Origin: Pelosinus sp. UFO1
GTDB lineage: Bacteria; Bacillota; Negativicutes; DSM-13327
Assembly: GCF_000725345.1 (NCBI RefSeq)
Contig: NZ_CP008852.1
Span: 3,216,001 to 3,280,000 of the forward strand
Direction of reading: 5' to 3'
Length of the DNA: 64,000 nt
The notes beneath the pieces are model-generated. The model made no database searches and had not been told where the DNA came from. It saw only the letters and a program-made list of their open reading frames with translations. Below are positions 25,827-34,916 of this stretch, one piece after another. Every line of letters starts with the position of its first letter. Position 1 is the first letter of the stretch. The position numbers and the translations under genes were made by a program.

Positions 25827-26513
25827 TTAGTGACTTTGATTCTTTTTGTGATGTACAAATAAGTAATATGCTAGTGCAGAAATTACCGTTAATAAAGTCA
25901 ATCGCACTATATGCTCCCGATAAGATAGCAAATCATGCCCTAGGGTAACTTCTATTAATGCCGATGGCAGTTTTCCAATAAATGTTGCTATGATATAGTC
26001 TGTTAACCCAATACTGCTAAGTGCACCTATGGCGGTAATAAGCCCAGAGGGGACATACGGAATACTCCGTGCCACTAACATAATCTGCAAACCCCTTTTC
26101 CCACTAAAGTCATCAATCCTCTTTAGACCCTTATTACGCGCAATGACGCTCTGGGCGTTAGTGCGGAACAAATACCGCATTAAAATAAAGCTAATAATTA
26201 CGCCGACTGATTCTCCAATCCATGAAATCAACGTGCCTTCTACTACACCAAAAATAACTCCATTGGCGGCGACGATCAAAAAATTGGGTAAAACGGCAAC
26301 AATATTAATAAATACTATGATTAGAAAACTCACAAGCATAGCATAAGGCCCATATGATTGGATAAACTCAATACTTCCGGCGATATTGCCTTGCAAAAAC
26401 AAAGGAGTCATCCTGTTTATAAACTCGGGTGCCAACAAATAACTAACGACAAACATAATACCAACAACACCAACTACGGCAGCACGCATCATAAGTTGAC
26501 TATTGTTTTTCAT
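25827..26513 (-). CDS. TVP38/TMEM64 (DedA-like) membrane protein
   Basis: Integral membrane protein of the VTT-domain family (228 residues from the ATG at 26513, AAAGGA about 10 nt upstream), with five to six hydrophobic helices. The central motif region (IVAANGVIFGVVEGTLISWIG, then ARSIPYVPSGLITAIGAL) matches the family signature of glycine-rich re-entrant loops with conserved Arg and Pro. Family members act in lipid movement or envelope homeostasis; the specific role here is unknown. The frame extends to 26564 without a ribosome site. Confidence 0.85.
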   Translation of the reverse strand: MKNNSQLMMRAAVVGVVGIMFVVSYLLAPEFINRMTPLFLQGNIAGSIEFIQSYGPYAMLVSFLIIVFINIVAVLPNFLIVAANGVIFGVVEGTLISWIGESVGVIISFILMRYLFRTNAQSVIARNKGLKRIDDFSGKRGLQIMLVARSIPYVPSGLITAIGALSSIGLTDYIIATFIGKLPSALIEVTLGHDLLSYREHIVRLTLLTVISALAYYLFVHHKKNQSH

Positions 26514-26646
26514 AAATATCCATTCCTTTCGTTTCACGCAAGACTCGATATTAAACGGTAGCATTCACTACAATAATATCACAATTTCGAAAGCCATGTC
26601 GCTTCTCTACTTATACTAAAGAAGTACCCCTTTATAAGAGACAATC

Positions 26647-26676
26647 AAAAGAGGTGCAAATTTTTGCACCTCTTTT
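26647..26676 (-). terminator. Terminator of the GH18 gene
   Basis: AAAAGAGGTGCAAA stem with complement and T-rich ends, 23 nt after the glycosyl hydrolase stop; symmetrical enough to work both ways. Confidence 0.88.
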
Positions 26677-26699
26677 CCTATCCTGAGATTTACTAGAAG

Positions 26700-27872
26700 C
26701 TAACCTTTTAGATTATCTTTAATTACCTGCCATGAGAGGGGGTCCTCATCTCCTAGCTTCCATAGTGCAATTCCGGCAATATCATAGTTATTCACAAGAT
26801 TTAGTTTATATTGTAAACCTTGACTATTTTCATACCATACCTGGTGCTCTACCCCATCTGTACTCGTATAACTAAAATGCGGTGACTTTGATGTTTCATC
26901 CCATTGGACACTTGGACTATAGCTATTGATCACCTTCTGAATTTCACCATATTCAAGACTTTTAGCGCCTTGGCTTGTCCAATCATAGCCATAACTGGCA
27001 ACGCCCAAATAAACCTTGTTCTTAGGAATTAAAGTTAGTGCATATTTTAAATCAGCTTCTACAGAGTTGATATCAGCAACAGAACCGGCATTATTCCAAC
27101 CTGCATGGTAATCGTAAGTCATAAGTATAACTTTATCTGAATATTGAGCAAGTTGGGCATAATCATAGGCTGCTGCTACATCATTATCTTCGTTATGTTT
27201 AGGTAAAACATCAATTGTGACAAGCAAGCCTTGAGGTTTTAAACGGGCTGATAGTTCCCGCATAAAGGTGGTTAAATTGTCACGATCATTTGCTGGCACC
27301 ATTTCAAAGTCAATATTAATTCCGTCTAAGCCATATTTTTTTATATATGCTTCAAGATTATCAATCGCAATTTTTCGTATGGAAGGATTCCCCAATACCT
27401 CATGTATACCTGTATTAGGATCGTTCTGCTTTGCGTTATTTACCATGAGTAACGTAGTTACTTTATTGTTATGTGCATAGTTCACTACTGAAGAATGATT
27501 ATTACCACCCCGATCGGTTACGGAGCCATCTTCATGGAGAGTAGACCAAAAGGGTGCTATCGTGCCAATAGAATCAATGTGCTTTTTTAGGTCGTTATAG
27601 GAAGAAGTATCATCTCCATACCATTCCGCATAAAAACCAAGCACATCCTTACTTCCAGGTGACCTGGTTTGGGTTGGAATCGTTTTGACTGAATTATTCG
27701 TTTGATTTAGATTGATATGAAATATACTAGATAGTACGTCAAATATGGTATTGAGTAATCCTTTACTTGAAGAAGAGTCGGCTTGTGGTGAAGCATATGC
27801 AGGAATAGGAATTACAATGCTTACACAAAGAACAAGTAATAATACAATCGCTATATTTCTATTTTTATACAT
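26700..27872 (-). CDS. Exported glycoside hydrolase family 18 protein
   Basis: Secreted hydrolase with a signal peptide (YKNRNIAIVLLLVLCVSIVI, then PIPAYA). The GH18 barrel motif DGxxxDxE appears as DGINIDFE in the middle (catalytic Glu). GIALWKLGDEDP near the end is typical of spore-cortex or cell-wall GH18 enzymes such as YdhD/SleL-type N-acetylglucosaminidases. No LysM repeats are visible, unlike many relatives. The ATG at 27872 has GGAGG 5 nt upstream; two earlier in-frame starts lack spacing. Chitin or peptidoglycan are both possible substrates. Confidence 0.87.
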   Translation of the reverse strand: MYKNRNIAIVLLLVLCVSIVIPIPAYASPQADSSSSKGLLNTIFDVLSSIFHINLNQTNNSVKTIPTQTRSPGSKDVLGFYAEWYGDDTSSYNDLKKHIDSIGTIAPFWSTLHEDGSVTDRGGNNHSSVVNYAHNNKVTTLLMVNNAKQNDPNTGIHEVLGNPSIRKIAIDNLEAYIKKYGLDGINIDFEMVPANDRDNLTTFMRELSARLKPQGLLVTIDVLPKHNEDNDVAAAYDYAQLAQYSDKVILMTYDYHAGWNNAGSVADINSVEADLKYALTLIPKNKVYLGVASYGYDWTSQGAKSLEYGEIQKVINSYSPSVQWDETSKSPHFSYTSTDGVEHQVWYENSQGLQYKLNLVNNYDIAGIALWKLGDEDPLSWQVIKDNLKG

Positions 27873-28055
27873 TGTAACCTCCATCACGTTTACTTTTCAT
27901 CCACTAATACTATCACAGCATTCAATTTATATCAATACAAAATAAATGTAAAAGTAATGCATTTTCGCATTAAAAATATATACTATTTCCTCTTTTAAAA
28001 TAATCTCTACTTCTCCTCCCTTAATTCCCACTTCCTTTCATGCCAATAATATGAA

Positions 28056-28083
28056 AGTGATTGCAGTTTTATCTGCAATCACT
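28056..28083 (-). terminator. Terminator of the thiolase operon
   Basis: Stem AGTGATTGCAG with perfect complement and a 6-nt loop, beginning 7 nt after the thiolase stop codon. Confidence 0.7.
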
Positions 28084-28089
28084 CATAAA

Positions 28090-29271
28090 TCACATTTTTT
28101 CTACTATTGTCGCTACCCCTTGCCCCCCACCAATGCAAAGTGTCGCCAAACCTACCTTAGCATTTCTTTGTTTCATCGCATGAAGCAATGTTACTAAAAT
28201 TCTTGCCCCGCTAGCCCCTACAGGATGACCAAGAGCTATAGCACCACCATTTACATTCACTTTTTCCTTTTCAAGACCCAATTCCTTTCCTACTGCTAGA
28301 AATTGGGCTGCGAAAGCCTCATTAGCTTCAATTAAGTCAAGATCCTTTACAGTTAGTCCCGTTTTAGCTAAAGCCTTAAGGGATGCAGGTACAGGTCCCA
28401 TTCCCATAATACTAGGATCTACCCCCGCAGAAGCAAAGGAACGAATGCGGGCCAAGGGTGTAAGCTTTAATTCTTTCGCTTTATCAAGAGACATAACAAC
28501 AAATGCTGCTGCCCCATCATTAAGACCAGAGGCATTTCCTGCCGTTACAGATCCGTCTTTTTGAAAAGCGGTTCGTAAAGTAGCTAACTTTTCAACTGTG
28601 GTCCCCTTTTTAGGATGTTCATCTGTATCAAATACGATAGGATCTCCTTTTCTTTGCGGAATAACTACAGGGACAATTTCCTCTTTAAATCTTCCCTCGG
28701 CAATGGCTCTGACTGCTTTTTCTTGACTAATAGCTGCCAACTCATCCTGCATTTCACGAGTAATATCGTACTTTTGCGCCACATTTTCAGCGGTAATCCC
28801 CATATGATAGTCATTTGTTGCACACCATAGGCCATCTGTAATCATGGAGTCGATTAATTCACTATGTCCCATTCGATAACCACGACGTGCTTTTTCCAGT
28901 AAATACGGAGCATTACTCATGCTTTCCATACCGCCAGCTACAATAATATCGGCATCACCAGCTAAAATTGCCCTTGCTGCCAAATTAACAGCCTCTAAGC
29001 CCGATCCACATACCTTATTAATACTAAGGGCAGGCACTTCAATTGCTAATCCAGCTTTAAGAGCGGATTGACGAGCAGGGTTCTGTCCTAAACCAGCCTG
29101 CAGAACGTTCCCCATAATGACTTCTTCCACTTCTACTGGATCAATCTCGGCTCGTTTAATCGCTTCTTTAATTACTAATGCCCCCAATTCCACTGCAGAA
29201 ACTTCTGCTAAACTACCATTATAACTACCAATTGCCGTACGCACTGCACTAACAATTACAACTTCCCTCAT
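28090..29271 (-). CDS. atoB: Acetyl-CoA C-acetyltransferase (thiolase)
   Basis: Condenses two acetyl-CoA to acetoacetyl-CoA or runs in the degradative direction. The 393-residue protein has the acyl-accepting Cys in [10 protein letters not shown] (about residue 88), [19 protein letters not shown] and the C-terminal CIGGGQG with the second catalytic Cys. The ATG at 29271 is preferred to a GTG at 29286 that overlaps the GTGAGG ribosome site. It is the last gene of an operon with both CoA-transferase subunits under a sigma-54-type promoter, which suggests acetoacetate or 3-ketoacid breakdown. Confidence 0.93.
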   Translation of the reverse strand: MREVVIVSAVRTAIGSYNGSLAEVSAVELGALVIKEAIKRAEIDPVEVEEVIMGNVLQAGLGQNPARQSALKAGLAIEVPALSINKVCGSGLEAVNLAARAILAGDADIIVAGGMESMSNAPYLLEKARRGYRMGHSELIDSMITDGLWCATNDYHMGITAENVAQKYDITREMQDELAAISQEKAVRAIAEGRFKEEIVPVVIPQRKGDPIVFDTDEHPKKGTTVEKLATLRTAFQKDGSVTAGNASGLNDGAAAFVVMSLDKAKELKLTPLARIRSFASAGVDPSIMGMGPVPASLKALAKTGLTVKDLDLIEANEAFAAQFLAVGKELGLEKEKVNVNGGAIALGHPVGASGARILVTLLHAMKQRNAKVGLATLCIGGGQGVATIVEKM

Positions 29272-29332
29272 CTTCGCTAACCTCACTTTTAAATTTTATT
29301 GCCATCCAAAAACTTGGATCTAAATTGAAATT

Positions 29333-30010
29333 TTATATGTTATCTAATTTACTTATCCCCTTCATAGTAGCCAAGGTATCACTGATCGTTAGTTGTGCTT
29401 CCGTCTTTGCAATTACTTCTTCCAAGGTAGCGTTAGGCGATATTTCTTCGAGTACCAGTCCTTCAGATGTAACTCTAATTACAGCAAGTTCAGTAACAAT
29501 CAAAGAAACAACCCCTTTACCTGTGAGGGGAAGATTGCATTCTTTAATTATTTTTGCTGAGCCATCTTTTGCTGTGTGCTCCATAGCAACAATAACCTTT
29601 TTTGATCCAGCAACCAAATCCATTGCCCCACCCATACCAGGAATCATCTTCCCTGGAACCATCCAATTTGCTAAATTACCACTTTGGTCAACCTGTAATC
29701 CACCAAGTACTGTTACATCAATATGCCCGCCTCGAATCAAGGCAAATGACATTAGACTATCAAATGTAGCTCCACCAAGAGAAATACCTGCTGGCTTACC
29801 ACCTGCATTGACCAAATCTGGATCAGGAACGCCACTTAATGGAGCCAAGCCTAGAAACCCATTTTCCGATTGAAGGGTAATTTTTATATCTTCCTGCAAA
29901 TAGTTTGGAACTAGAGTTGGTAAACCAATTCCCAAATTTACGACGTCCCCATCTACCATTTCCGCCGCCACTCTGCAAGCAATTATTTCTTTCGCACTAT
30001 ACGCTACCAT
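29333..30010 (-). CDS. atoA: 3-oxoacid/acetoacetate CoA-transferase subunit B
   Basis: Beta subunit of a family I CoA-transferase (225 residues). The active-site glutamate lies in the SENG string (ITLQSENGFLG), with GLGIGLPT-like VNLGIGLPTLVPNYL at the N-terminus and GGAMDLVAGSKKVIVAMEHT further on. The ATG overlaps the subunit A stop (TGATG at 30010), with GGGAGG 8 nt upstream. The two subunits form the enzyme that moves CoA between acetyl- or butyryl-CoA and acetoacetate. Confidence 0.92.
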   Translation of the reverse strand: MVAYSAKEIIACRVAAEMVDGDVVNLGIGLPTLVPNYLQEDIKITLQSENGFLGLAPLSGVPDPDLVNAGGKPAGISLGGATFDSLMSFALIRGGHIDVTVLGGLQVDQSGNLANWMVPGKMIPGMGGAMDLVAGSKKVIVAMEHTAKDGSAKIIKECNLPLTGKGVVSLIVTELAVIRVTSEGLVLEEISPNATLEEVIAKTEAQLTISDTLATMKGISKLDNI

Positions 30011-30669
30011 CAAATACGCCTCCCACAGCAAACAATTTTATCAACGAGAACCCCTGGGGTCATTACTTCATCTGGAGCAATCTGTCCAATTTCAACAAGT
30101 TCTTCTACTTCAACAATTACCATATCTGCAGCCAATGCCATAATAGGGTTAAAATTACGAGCAGATTGGCGAAAAACTAGATTCCCTGCCCTATCAGCCT
30201 TATATGCTTTCAACAATGCTATATCAGCTTTTAGCGGAACTTCCAGTAAATATTCTTTTCCATTTACCAGTAATTTTTGTTTCCCCTCTTCAACTACTGT
30301 TCCAATACCCGTAGGAGTCAAAAATCCACCTAGTCCGGCACCACCTGCCCGAATTTTTTCGGCGAGAGTCCCTTGGGGTGTAAGCTCTACCTCTAGCTCG
30401 CCTGCTATCATTTGTTTGCCCGTTTCTGGATTTGTCCCGATATGAGATGTAATTACTTTTTTAACTTGCCGATTTACAATTAACGGTCCAACACCAGTAT
30501 CAGGAGTAGCTGTGTCACTAGCAATAAGTGTAATGTCTTTGATTCCTTTGTCTACTAAAATACCCACTAAGGACGTAGGTGTTCCCACCCCCATAAATCC
30601 GCCTACCATAACTGTCCCATTATCCTTAAAAAGGGAATATAGTTCTTCATGTTGTACAACTTTATTCAA
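30010..30669 (-). CDS. atoD: 3-oxoacid/acetoacetate CoA-transferase subunit A
   Basis: Alpha subunit (219 residues). Diagnostic strings are [14 protein letters not shown] near the start, [19 protein letters not shown] (oxyanion region), and [19 protein letters not shown] near the end. The frame is open to 30699 but the TTG at 30669 has GGGGAGG 8 nt upstream and gives the normal N-terminus ([17 protein letters not shown]). First gene of the operon, 50 nt downstream of a near-consensus sigma-54 promoter. Confidence 0.92.
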   Translation of the reverse strand: MNKVVQHEELYSLFKDNGTVMVGGFMGVGTPTSLVGILVDKGIKDITLIASDTATPDTGVGPLIVNRQVKKVITSHIGTNPETGKQMIAGELEVELTPQGTLAEKIRAGGAGLGGFLTPTGIGTVVEEGKQKLLVNGKEYLLEVPLKADIALLKAYKADRAGNLVFRQSARNFNPIMALAADMVIVEVEELVEIGQIAPDEVMTPGVLVDKIVCCGRRI

Positions 30670-30731
30670 GATTTTTTCCTCCCCTTGGTCAATAAACAAA
30701 CTAAATTGCGAATCTTATCATCACAATAACT

Positions 30732-30748
30732 TGCAAAAACCATGCCAA
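30732..30748 (-). promoter_or_regulatory. Sigma-54 promoter of the CoA-transferase/thiolase operon
   Basis: On the minus strand TTGGCATGGTTTTTGCA has the invariant GG and GC of -24/-12 promoters exactly 10 nt apart and differs from TGGCAC-N5-TTGC at one position. Expected transcription start is near 30721. A sigma-54 activator gene lies next upstream, so control by that protein is very likely. Confidence 0.8.
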
Positions 30749-30766
30749 GATCACTTCACTAATAAA

Positions 30767-30794
30767 TAAAGGAGCCATAATAATGGCTCCTTTA
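30767..30794 (-). terminator. Terminator downstream of the sigma-54 activator gene
   Basis: Perfect stem TAAAGGAGCCAT with complement, 4-nt loop, followed on the minus strand by TTTATTTATT. It separates the activator gene from the sigma-54 promoter that starts just below it. Confidence 0.8.
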
Positions 30795-30928
30795 ATAATT
30801 TCTACATTCTTATAAATCTTTCAATAAATCACAACAATGTATCAACGCAAAGCTATTGAAAACAACCTATACGGCATTTCTAACTTTTAAGAAACAAATG
30901 ATTAAATTTCTCAATTAATAGAATTTTT

Positions 30929-32350
30929 TTACTCTCTATTTTGTGTTTCCAATATTTTAATTTTATTATAGAGAGTAGCAACAGAAATACCTAATTCTTT
31001 CGCAATCTTCTGTTTTGCCTCTACACTCGCTCCATAATGTTGTATGGCATTTTTAATTGTTCTTCTTTCAAATTCCTGCACCATTTCCGCTAACGAACTA
31101 GTAGGAATTCTTTGACGCTCATCATCAATTTTAAACCACTTAGGCAAATGTAATGTAGTTATTATATTATCCTCATCACACATATTTACCGCATATTCAA
31201 TCACGTTACGCAATTCTCGCACATTACCGGACCAAGAATATTGCAGAAGAACTTCCATCAGTTTCTTGTCTACTTCAAAGCTTTTGCCAATTTTTCGAAA
31301 ATAAAATTGGAAAAAATTATTTGCCAATAAAGTTATATCGAATCCTCTCTCTGCAAGAGGTGGCAAATGTACATTCAATACATTGAGACGATAATAAACA
31401 TCTGCTCGAAACTTTCCCTCTTGCACCATACGATAAAGATCTTTATTGGTAGCTGCCATAACCCGAATATCAATAGAAACTTCACTCGTTTCACCAATAC
31501 GTCGTATTGATCTTTCTTGTAATACCCGTAGTAATTTAGCCTGTACTTCAAGATTGAGTTCAGCGATTTCATCTAAGAAAATTGTGCCACCACTTGCAAT
31601 CTCAAATAGACCAATCCTACCTCCTTTTTTCGCTCCAGTAAATGCCCCCTCTTCATAACCAAACAATTCGCTTTCTATTAAAGAAGGAGCAATAGCTGCA
31701 CAGTTCAGCGCCACAAATGGGCCCATTTGCCGATTACTTGCATTATGAATCGCTTGGGCGAAAAGTTCTTTACCTGTACCACTTTCTCCCGTAATCAGTA
31801 TATCCGCCTCTCCTTGAGCAGCTCTTTTCGCTACTCTTATTGCCTCATTCATTGAAATACTATTTCCTATAATATCATCAAATGCGTACTTTGCTTTATA
31901 GATCCGGTCAACCATTGTTTTTAAACGGCCTGTCTTTTTGGCAATTTTTTTGACTTCTTCCGATAATCGTCGGACTTCAGTAATATCTTTCACTACAGAC
32001 ACACCACCAACGATCTTTCCCTCTACAATGATTGGCGCCATGTCTACGATATATTCAACCTCTCCCTCTCGTCTATATTGTCCAAGAAGAGGTTTTCCCA
32101 TCGTAACCACTTGAGGCAGCAAAGCACCAGGTCTAACTTTAAGGAGGTGAAATCCTACGATTTCATCCTCCTTAACATTTGTAATACGAGTATATTCCGA
32201 ATTAATATAGCGAACAACTAATTGTTCATCAGTGACTAAAATCCCATTATTTATTGAATTCAGTATTTGTATATACCATTTTTCAGCAGATTCTGGAGAA
32301 GACAACACATTTTTAAGATCATCAACATTATCTTGTCCCTTGTAAAACAT
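30929..32350 (-). CDS. Sigma-54-dependent transcriptional activator with PAS domain
   Basis: Activates RNA polymerase carrying sigma-54. The 473 residues comprise an N-terminal PAS sensor domain (about 25-125), an AAA+ domain with Walker A GESGTGKE (188-195), the sigma-54 contact loop GAFTGA (235-240) and Walker B TIFLDE (256-261), and a Fis-type helix-turn-helix at the C-terminus. No receiver domain, so it senses a signal itself. The ATG at 32350 has AAGGAGG 5 nt upstream. Both catabolic operons flanking it (CoA-transferase/thiolase and CitMHS/AtuA) have sigma-54 promoters and are its probable targets. Confidence 0.93.
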   Translation of the reverse strand: MFYKGQDNVDDLKNVLSSPESAEKWYIQILNSINNGILVTDEQLVVRYINSEYTRITNVKEDEIVGFHLLKVRPGALLPQVVTMGKPLLGQYRREGEVEYIVDMAPIIVEGKIVGGVSVVKDITEVRRLSEEVKKIAKKTGRLKTMVDRIYKAKYAFDDIIGNSISMNEAIRVAKRAAQGEADILITGESGTGKELFAQAIHNASNRQMGPFVALNCAAIAPSLIESELFGYEEGAFTGAKKGGRIGLFEIASGGTIFLDEIAELNLEVQAKLLRVLQERSIRRIGETSEVSIDIRVMAATNKDLYRMVQEGKFRADVYYRLNVLNVHLPPLAERGFDITLLANNFFQFYFRKIGKSFEVDKKLMEVLLQYSWSGNVRELRNVIEYAVNMCDEDNIITTLHLPKWFKIDDERQRIPTSSLAEMVQEFERRTIKNAIQHYGASVEAKQKIAKELGISVATLYNKIKILETQNRE

Positions 32351-32415
32351 ACTTTCCTCCTTCAGCACCTTGCTCCTATATTTGGGAAAATAAAGGTAAT
32401 TTCCGCATTCCTAGA

Positions 32416-34392
32416 TCAAAACTTAAATTTATGTACTGCTTCTTGCAGCTCCTCGGCCATCATGGCTAAACTTTTGCTTGAAGAAGCTAGTTCTTCTGAT
32501 GCTGCTGATTGTTCTTCAATAGTTGCAGAAATTTCTTGCGTTCTTGCCGCCATATTTTTACTGGCAATATCCACATCACCTACTTCACAAACAATCGTCT
32601 CACTATTTTGTGCCATTATTTCGATTTGTACTTTTATATCTCTTACTTGCCCAGTAACTTCGTTAACTAACTGAGAAATCGCACCAAACTTTACTTCCGC
32701 ATTATTGATCACTTCTGTACCTAATTGGGCTTCTTTCGTTCCCTTGTTCATCGCTACTACTGCTTTATCTATTTCTAACTGAATTTCACTAATTAAATCC
32801 GCGATTCGACTAGCAGCACCGTGAGACTGCTCAGCTAACTTGCGTACTTCATCAGCTACTACTGCAAATCCACGCCCTTGCTCACCAGCTCTTGCTGCTT
32901 CTATGGCAGCGTTTAATGCTAAGAGATTTGTTTGCCCTGCTATCTCAGAAATTGTTCCAACAATATCACCGATTTCCTTTGATCTTTCTCCTAATATTTC
33001 TACTACTTTGGCAGAATCAGTTACAGCATCTTCAATACTCTGCATTTGGTAAATAGCGTCCTTGACAACCTTCTCACCTTCCATAGAAGAAGCAGCCGTC
33101 TTTTCCGTCGCTTCTGTCACAGTATTGGTTTTTTCAACTACATTTTGTATTCCACCATTCATGTTTTTCATTACCTTTGACACTTCATTTGTAGAAGCCT
33201 TTTGCCCTTCCGCCTCATTTGCCACAGCTACTATCAAGGATGCAACTTGACCGGAAGCCTGGGCCGACTGTTCAGAGTTCGCAGTCAATTGCTGTGAAGA
33301 TGCAGCTAATTGTTCTGCTGTTTGCCCAATTTGTCTTAATAGATTGCGTAGATTATTTGCCATTAATTCAAATGCCTTTGCTAAGCTTCCAATTTCATCT
33401 TTTGCGCTAATTTCTAGACCTTCCCCTGTTAGATCGCCGCTAGCAATACGGTTAACAAAAACACTTAGCACTTGAATGGGTTTCGCTAAATAGCCTGCAA
33501 AGAAGAAAACAATCCCAATAGTTAATAAGAGTATAATAACAAAACTAATACCTGCCGAAAGCATAAAGGCTTGAAGTTTTCCCATGACCTCAACAACAGG
33601 AACATGCACTCCAATACTCCAATTCGTTCCACTGATGGGAGCATAAGCTATATAGGTATCAATGTTATTATCGGAGTAATGGGTAATACCACTTTCCCCT
33701 TTAATCATTTTTTCTGTTGCAGCTTTTAAGCTGGCATCTATGTCTTGGTCAGACTGTAAATTGGCTTTCATTATTTTGGTGGCATCAGGATGAACAATCA
33801 CTACACCGTCATTTTTTATTATAAAGGCGCTGCCTGTTTGCCCTACTTTGACTTTTACGACGTCACTTGCCGCATTTTCTAAAGAAACGGAACCGCCTAA
33901 AATTCCCACTACTTTATTACCTTTTTTTATAGGAGCAACTACAGTAATGATCGGCTTTCCATCTACACGTGAAATTACTGGATCGGGCACAAATGCCTGT
34001 CCTGTTTCCATAACCTTCTTAAAATAATCACGTTGAGCAATATTTGCACTTGTTCCATCTGTATAAAAAACAGTTCCTAATTGATCTGTGAAAAAGAATC
34101 GAATATATTTTTTATTGCGTTGTTCTTCATCTTTCAAATAGCTAATAATTGCTTGTTGATCTCCCCCTACTAAAGTAGGCGAGCTTGCCATCAAACTAAT
34201 TTCCGCAACACGTGAATCAAAAAAATCTCCTACTTGTTTCCCAGTTGTTCCAGCTTGTAACGTAAGATATTCCTCTGTATCTACGATTAGCAGTTGCCTT
34301 GTATTCCAATAGTTAAAAGTCCATAAAATACCTAACGATATTGAGATTAATAAACCAACGACAATAATTAACTTTGTTTTAATTGAATTCAT
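32416..34392 (-). CDS. Methyl-accepting chemotaxis protein
   Basis: Chemoreceptor of 658 residues. One transmembrane helix at 5-25, a periplasmic dCache-type double sensor (about 30-270, including YFKKVMETGQAFVPDPV), a second helix near 280-305, a HAMP region, and the cytoplasmic signalling domain with the conserved hairpin tip EIAGQTNLLALNAAIEAARA and DEVRKLAEQS. dCache receptors usually bind amino acids or carboxylates. It lies between the sigma-54 activator and the CitMHS operon, which hints at a ligand used by that pathway. Confidence 0.93.
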   Translation of the reverse strand: MNSIKTKLIIVVGLLISISLGILWTFNYWNTRQLLIVDTEEYLTLQAGTTGKQVGDFFDSRVAEISLMASSPTLVGGDQQAIISYLKDEEQRNKKYIRFFFTDQLGTVFYTDGTSANIAQRDYFKKVMETGQAFVPDPVISRVDGKPIITVVAPIKKGNKVVGILGGSVSLENAASDVVKVKVGQTGSAFIIKNDGVVIVHPDATKIMKANLQSDQDIDASLKAATEKMIKGESGITHYSDNNIDTYIAYAPISGTNWSIGVHVPVVEVMGKLQAFMLSAGISFVIILLLTIGIVFFFAGYLAKPIQVLSVFVNRIASGDLTGEGLEISAKDEIGSLAKAFELMANNLRNLLRQIGQTAEQLAASSQQLTANSEQSAQASGQVASLIVAVANEAEGQKASTNEVSKVMKNMNGGIQNVVEKTNTVTEATEKTAASSMEGEKVVKDAIYQMQSIEDAVTDSAKVVEILGERSKEIGDIVGTISEIAGQTNLLALNAAIEAARAGEQGRGFAVVADEVRKLAEQSHGAASRIADLISEIQLEIDKAVVAMNKGTKEAQLGTEVINNAEVKFGAISQLVNEVTGQVRDIKVQIEIMAQNSETIVCEVGDVDIASKNMAARTQEISATIEEQSAASEELASSSKSLAMMAEELQEAVHKFKF

Positions 34393-34508
34393 TTTTCATC
34401 ACCCCTTACCATTAGTATTAAGCTATTTCTACAATTTTCTACAATATCCTTTTTTAACTAATATCATCTACAAATTACATATATTTTACAAACATTTACA
34501 AGCAATTC

Positions 34509-34550
34509 AACGCATAAAGACATTTATCTTACTAAATGTCCTTATGCGTT
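34509..34550 (-). terminator. Terminator of the CitMHS-AtuA operon
   Basis: 18-bp stem with one mismatch (AACGCATAA...TTATGCGTT, inner GACATTTA/TAAATGTC) and a 6-nt loop, 57 nt after the last gene. Confidence 0.65.
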
Positions 34551-34606
34551 AGCTTTATTATTGTGACAATGGTAAATTGTGTTTTTTTAACTGCGCTTCA
34601 AATTTG

Positions 34607-34915
34607 TTACTCAATTGGAACTTCCAAATTCATAAGCGCAGAGCTGAGAGATTTCCCATGGGCATCTAAGGATAATGTACGCGTTACTCCACCGCCAAGG
34701 GCACTATATAAAACAAAGTTAAGAGCACCAATATTGGGGAGCTCATAACGTACAACCTCTCCTTTTACAATTTCGGAGAAAAACTCTTTCACTTTTTCTG
34801 CCGTGACATATTTTTTGAGAATAGGATATTGCCCTGGATCATGAGCAATTACTGAAATATTTGAGATATTACCTTTATCCCCAGTTCGAGAATGAGCGAT
34901 TTCTCTTAGTTTCAT
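34607..34915 (-). CDS. AtuA C-terminal-like domain protein
   Basis: Small protein (102 residues from ATG 34915, GAGGTGG 6 nt upstream) matching the C-terminal domain of acyclic-terpene-utilisation AtuA proteins: KLREIAHSRTGDKGN at the start, then ALNFVLYSALGGGVTRTL. In many genomes this domain is fused to the larger AtuA part; here it is a separate gene placed directly after it, so the two probably form one enzyme. Biochemical function of the family is unknown. Confidence 0.8.
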   Translation of the reverse strand: MKLREIAHSRTGDKGNISNISVIAHDPGQYPILKKYVTAEKVKEFFSEIVKGEVVRYELPNIGALNFVLYSALGGGVTRTLSLDAHGKSLSSALMNLEVPIE

Positions 34916-34916
34916 C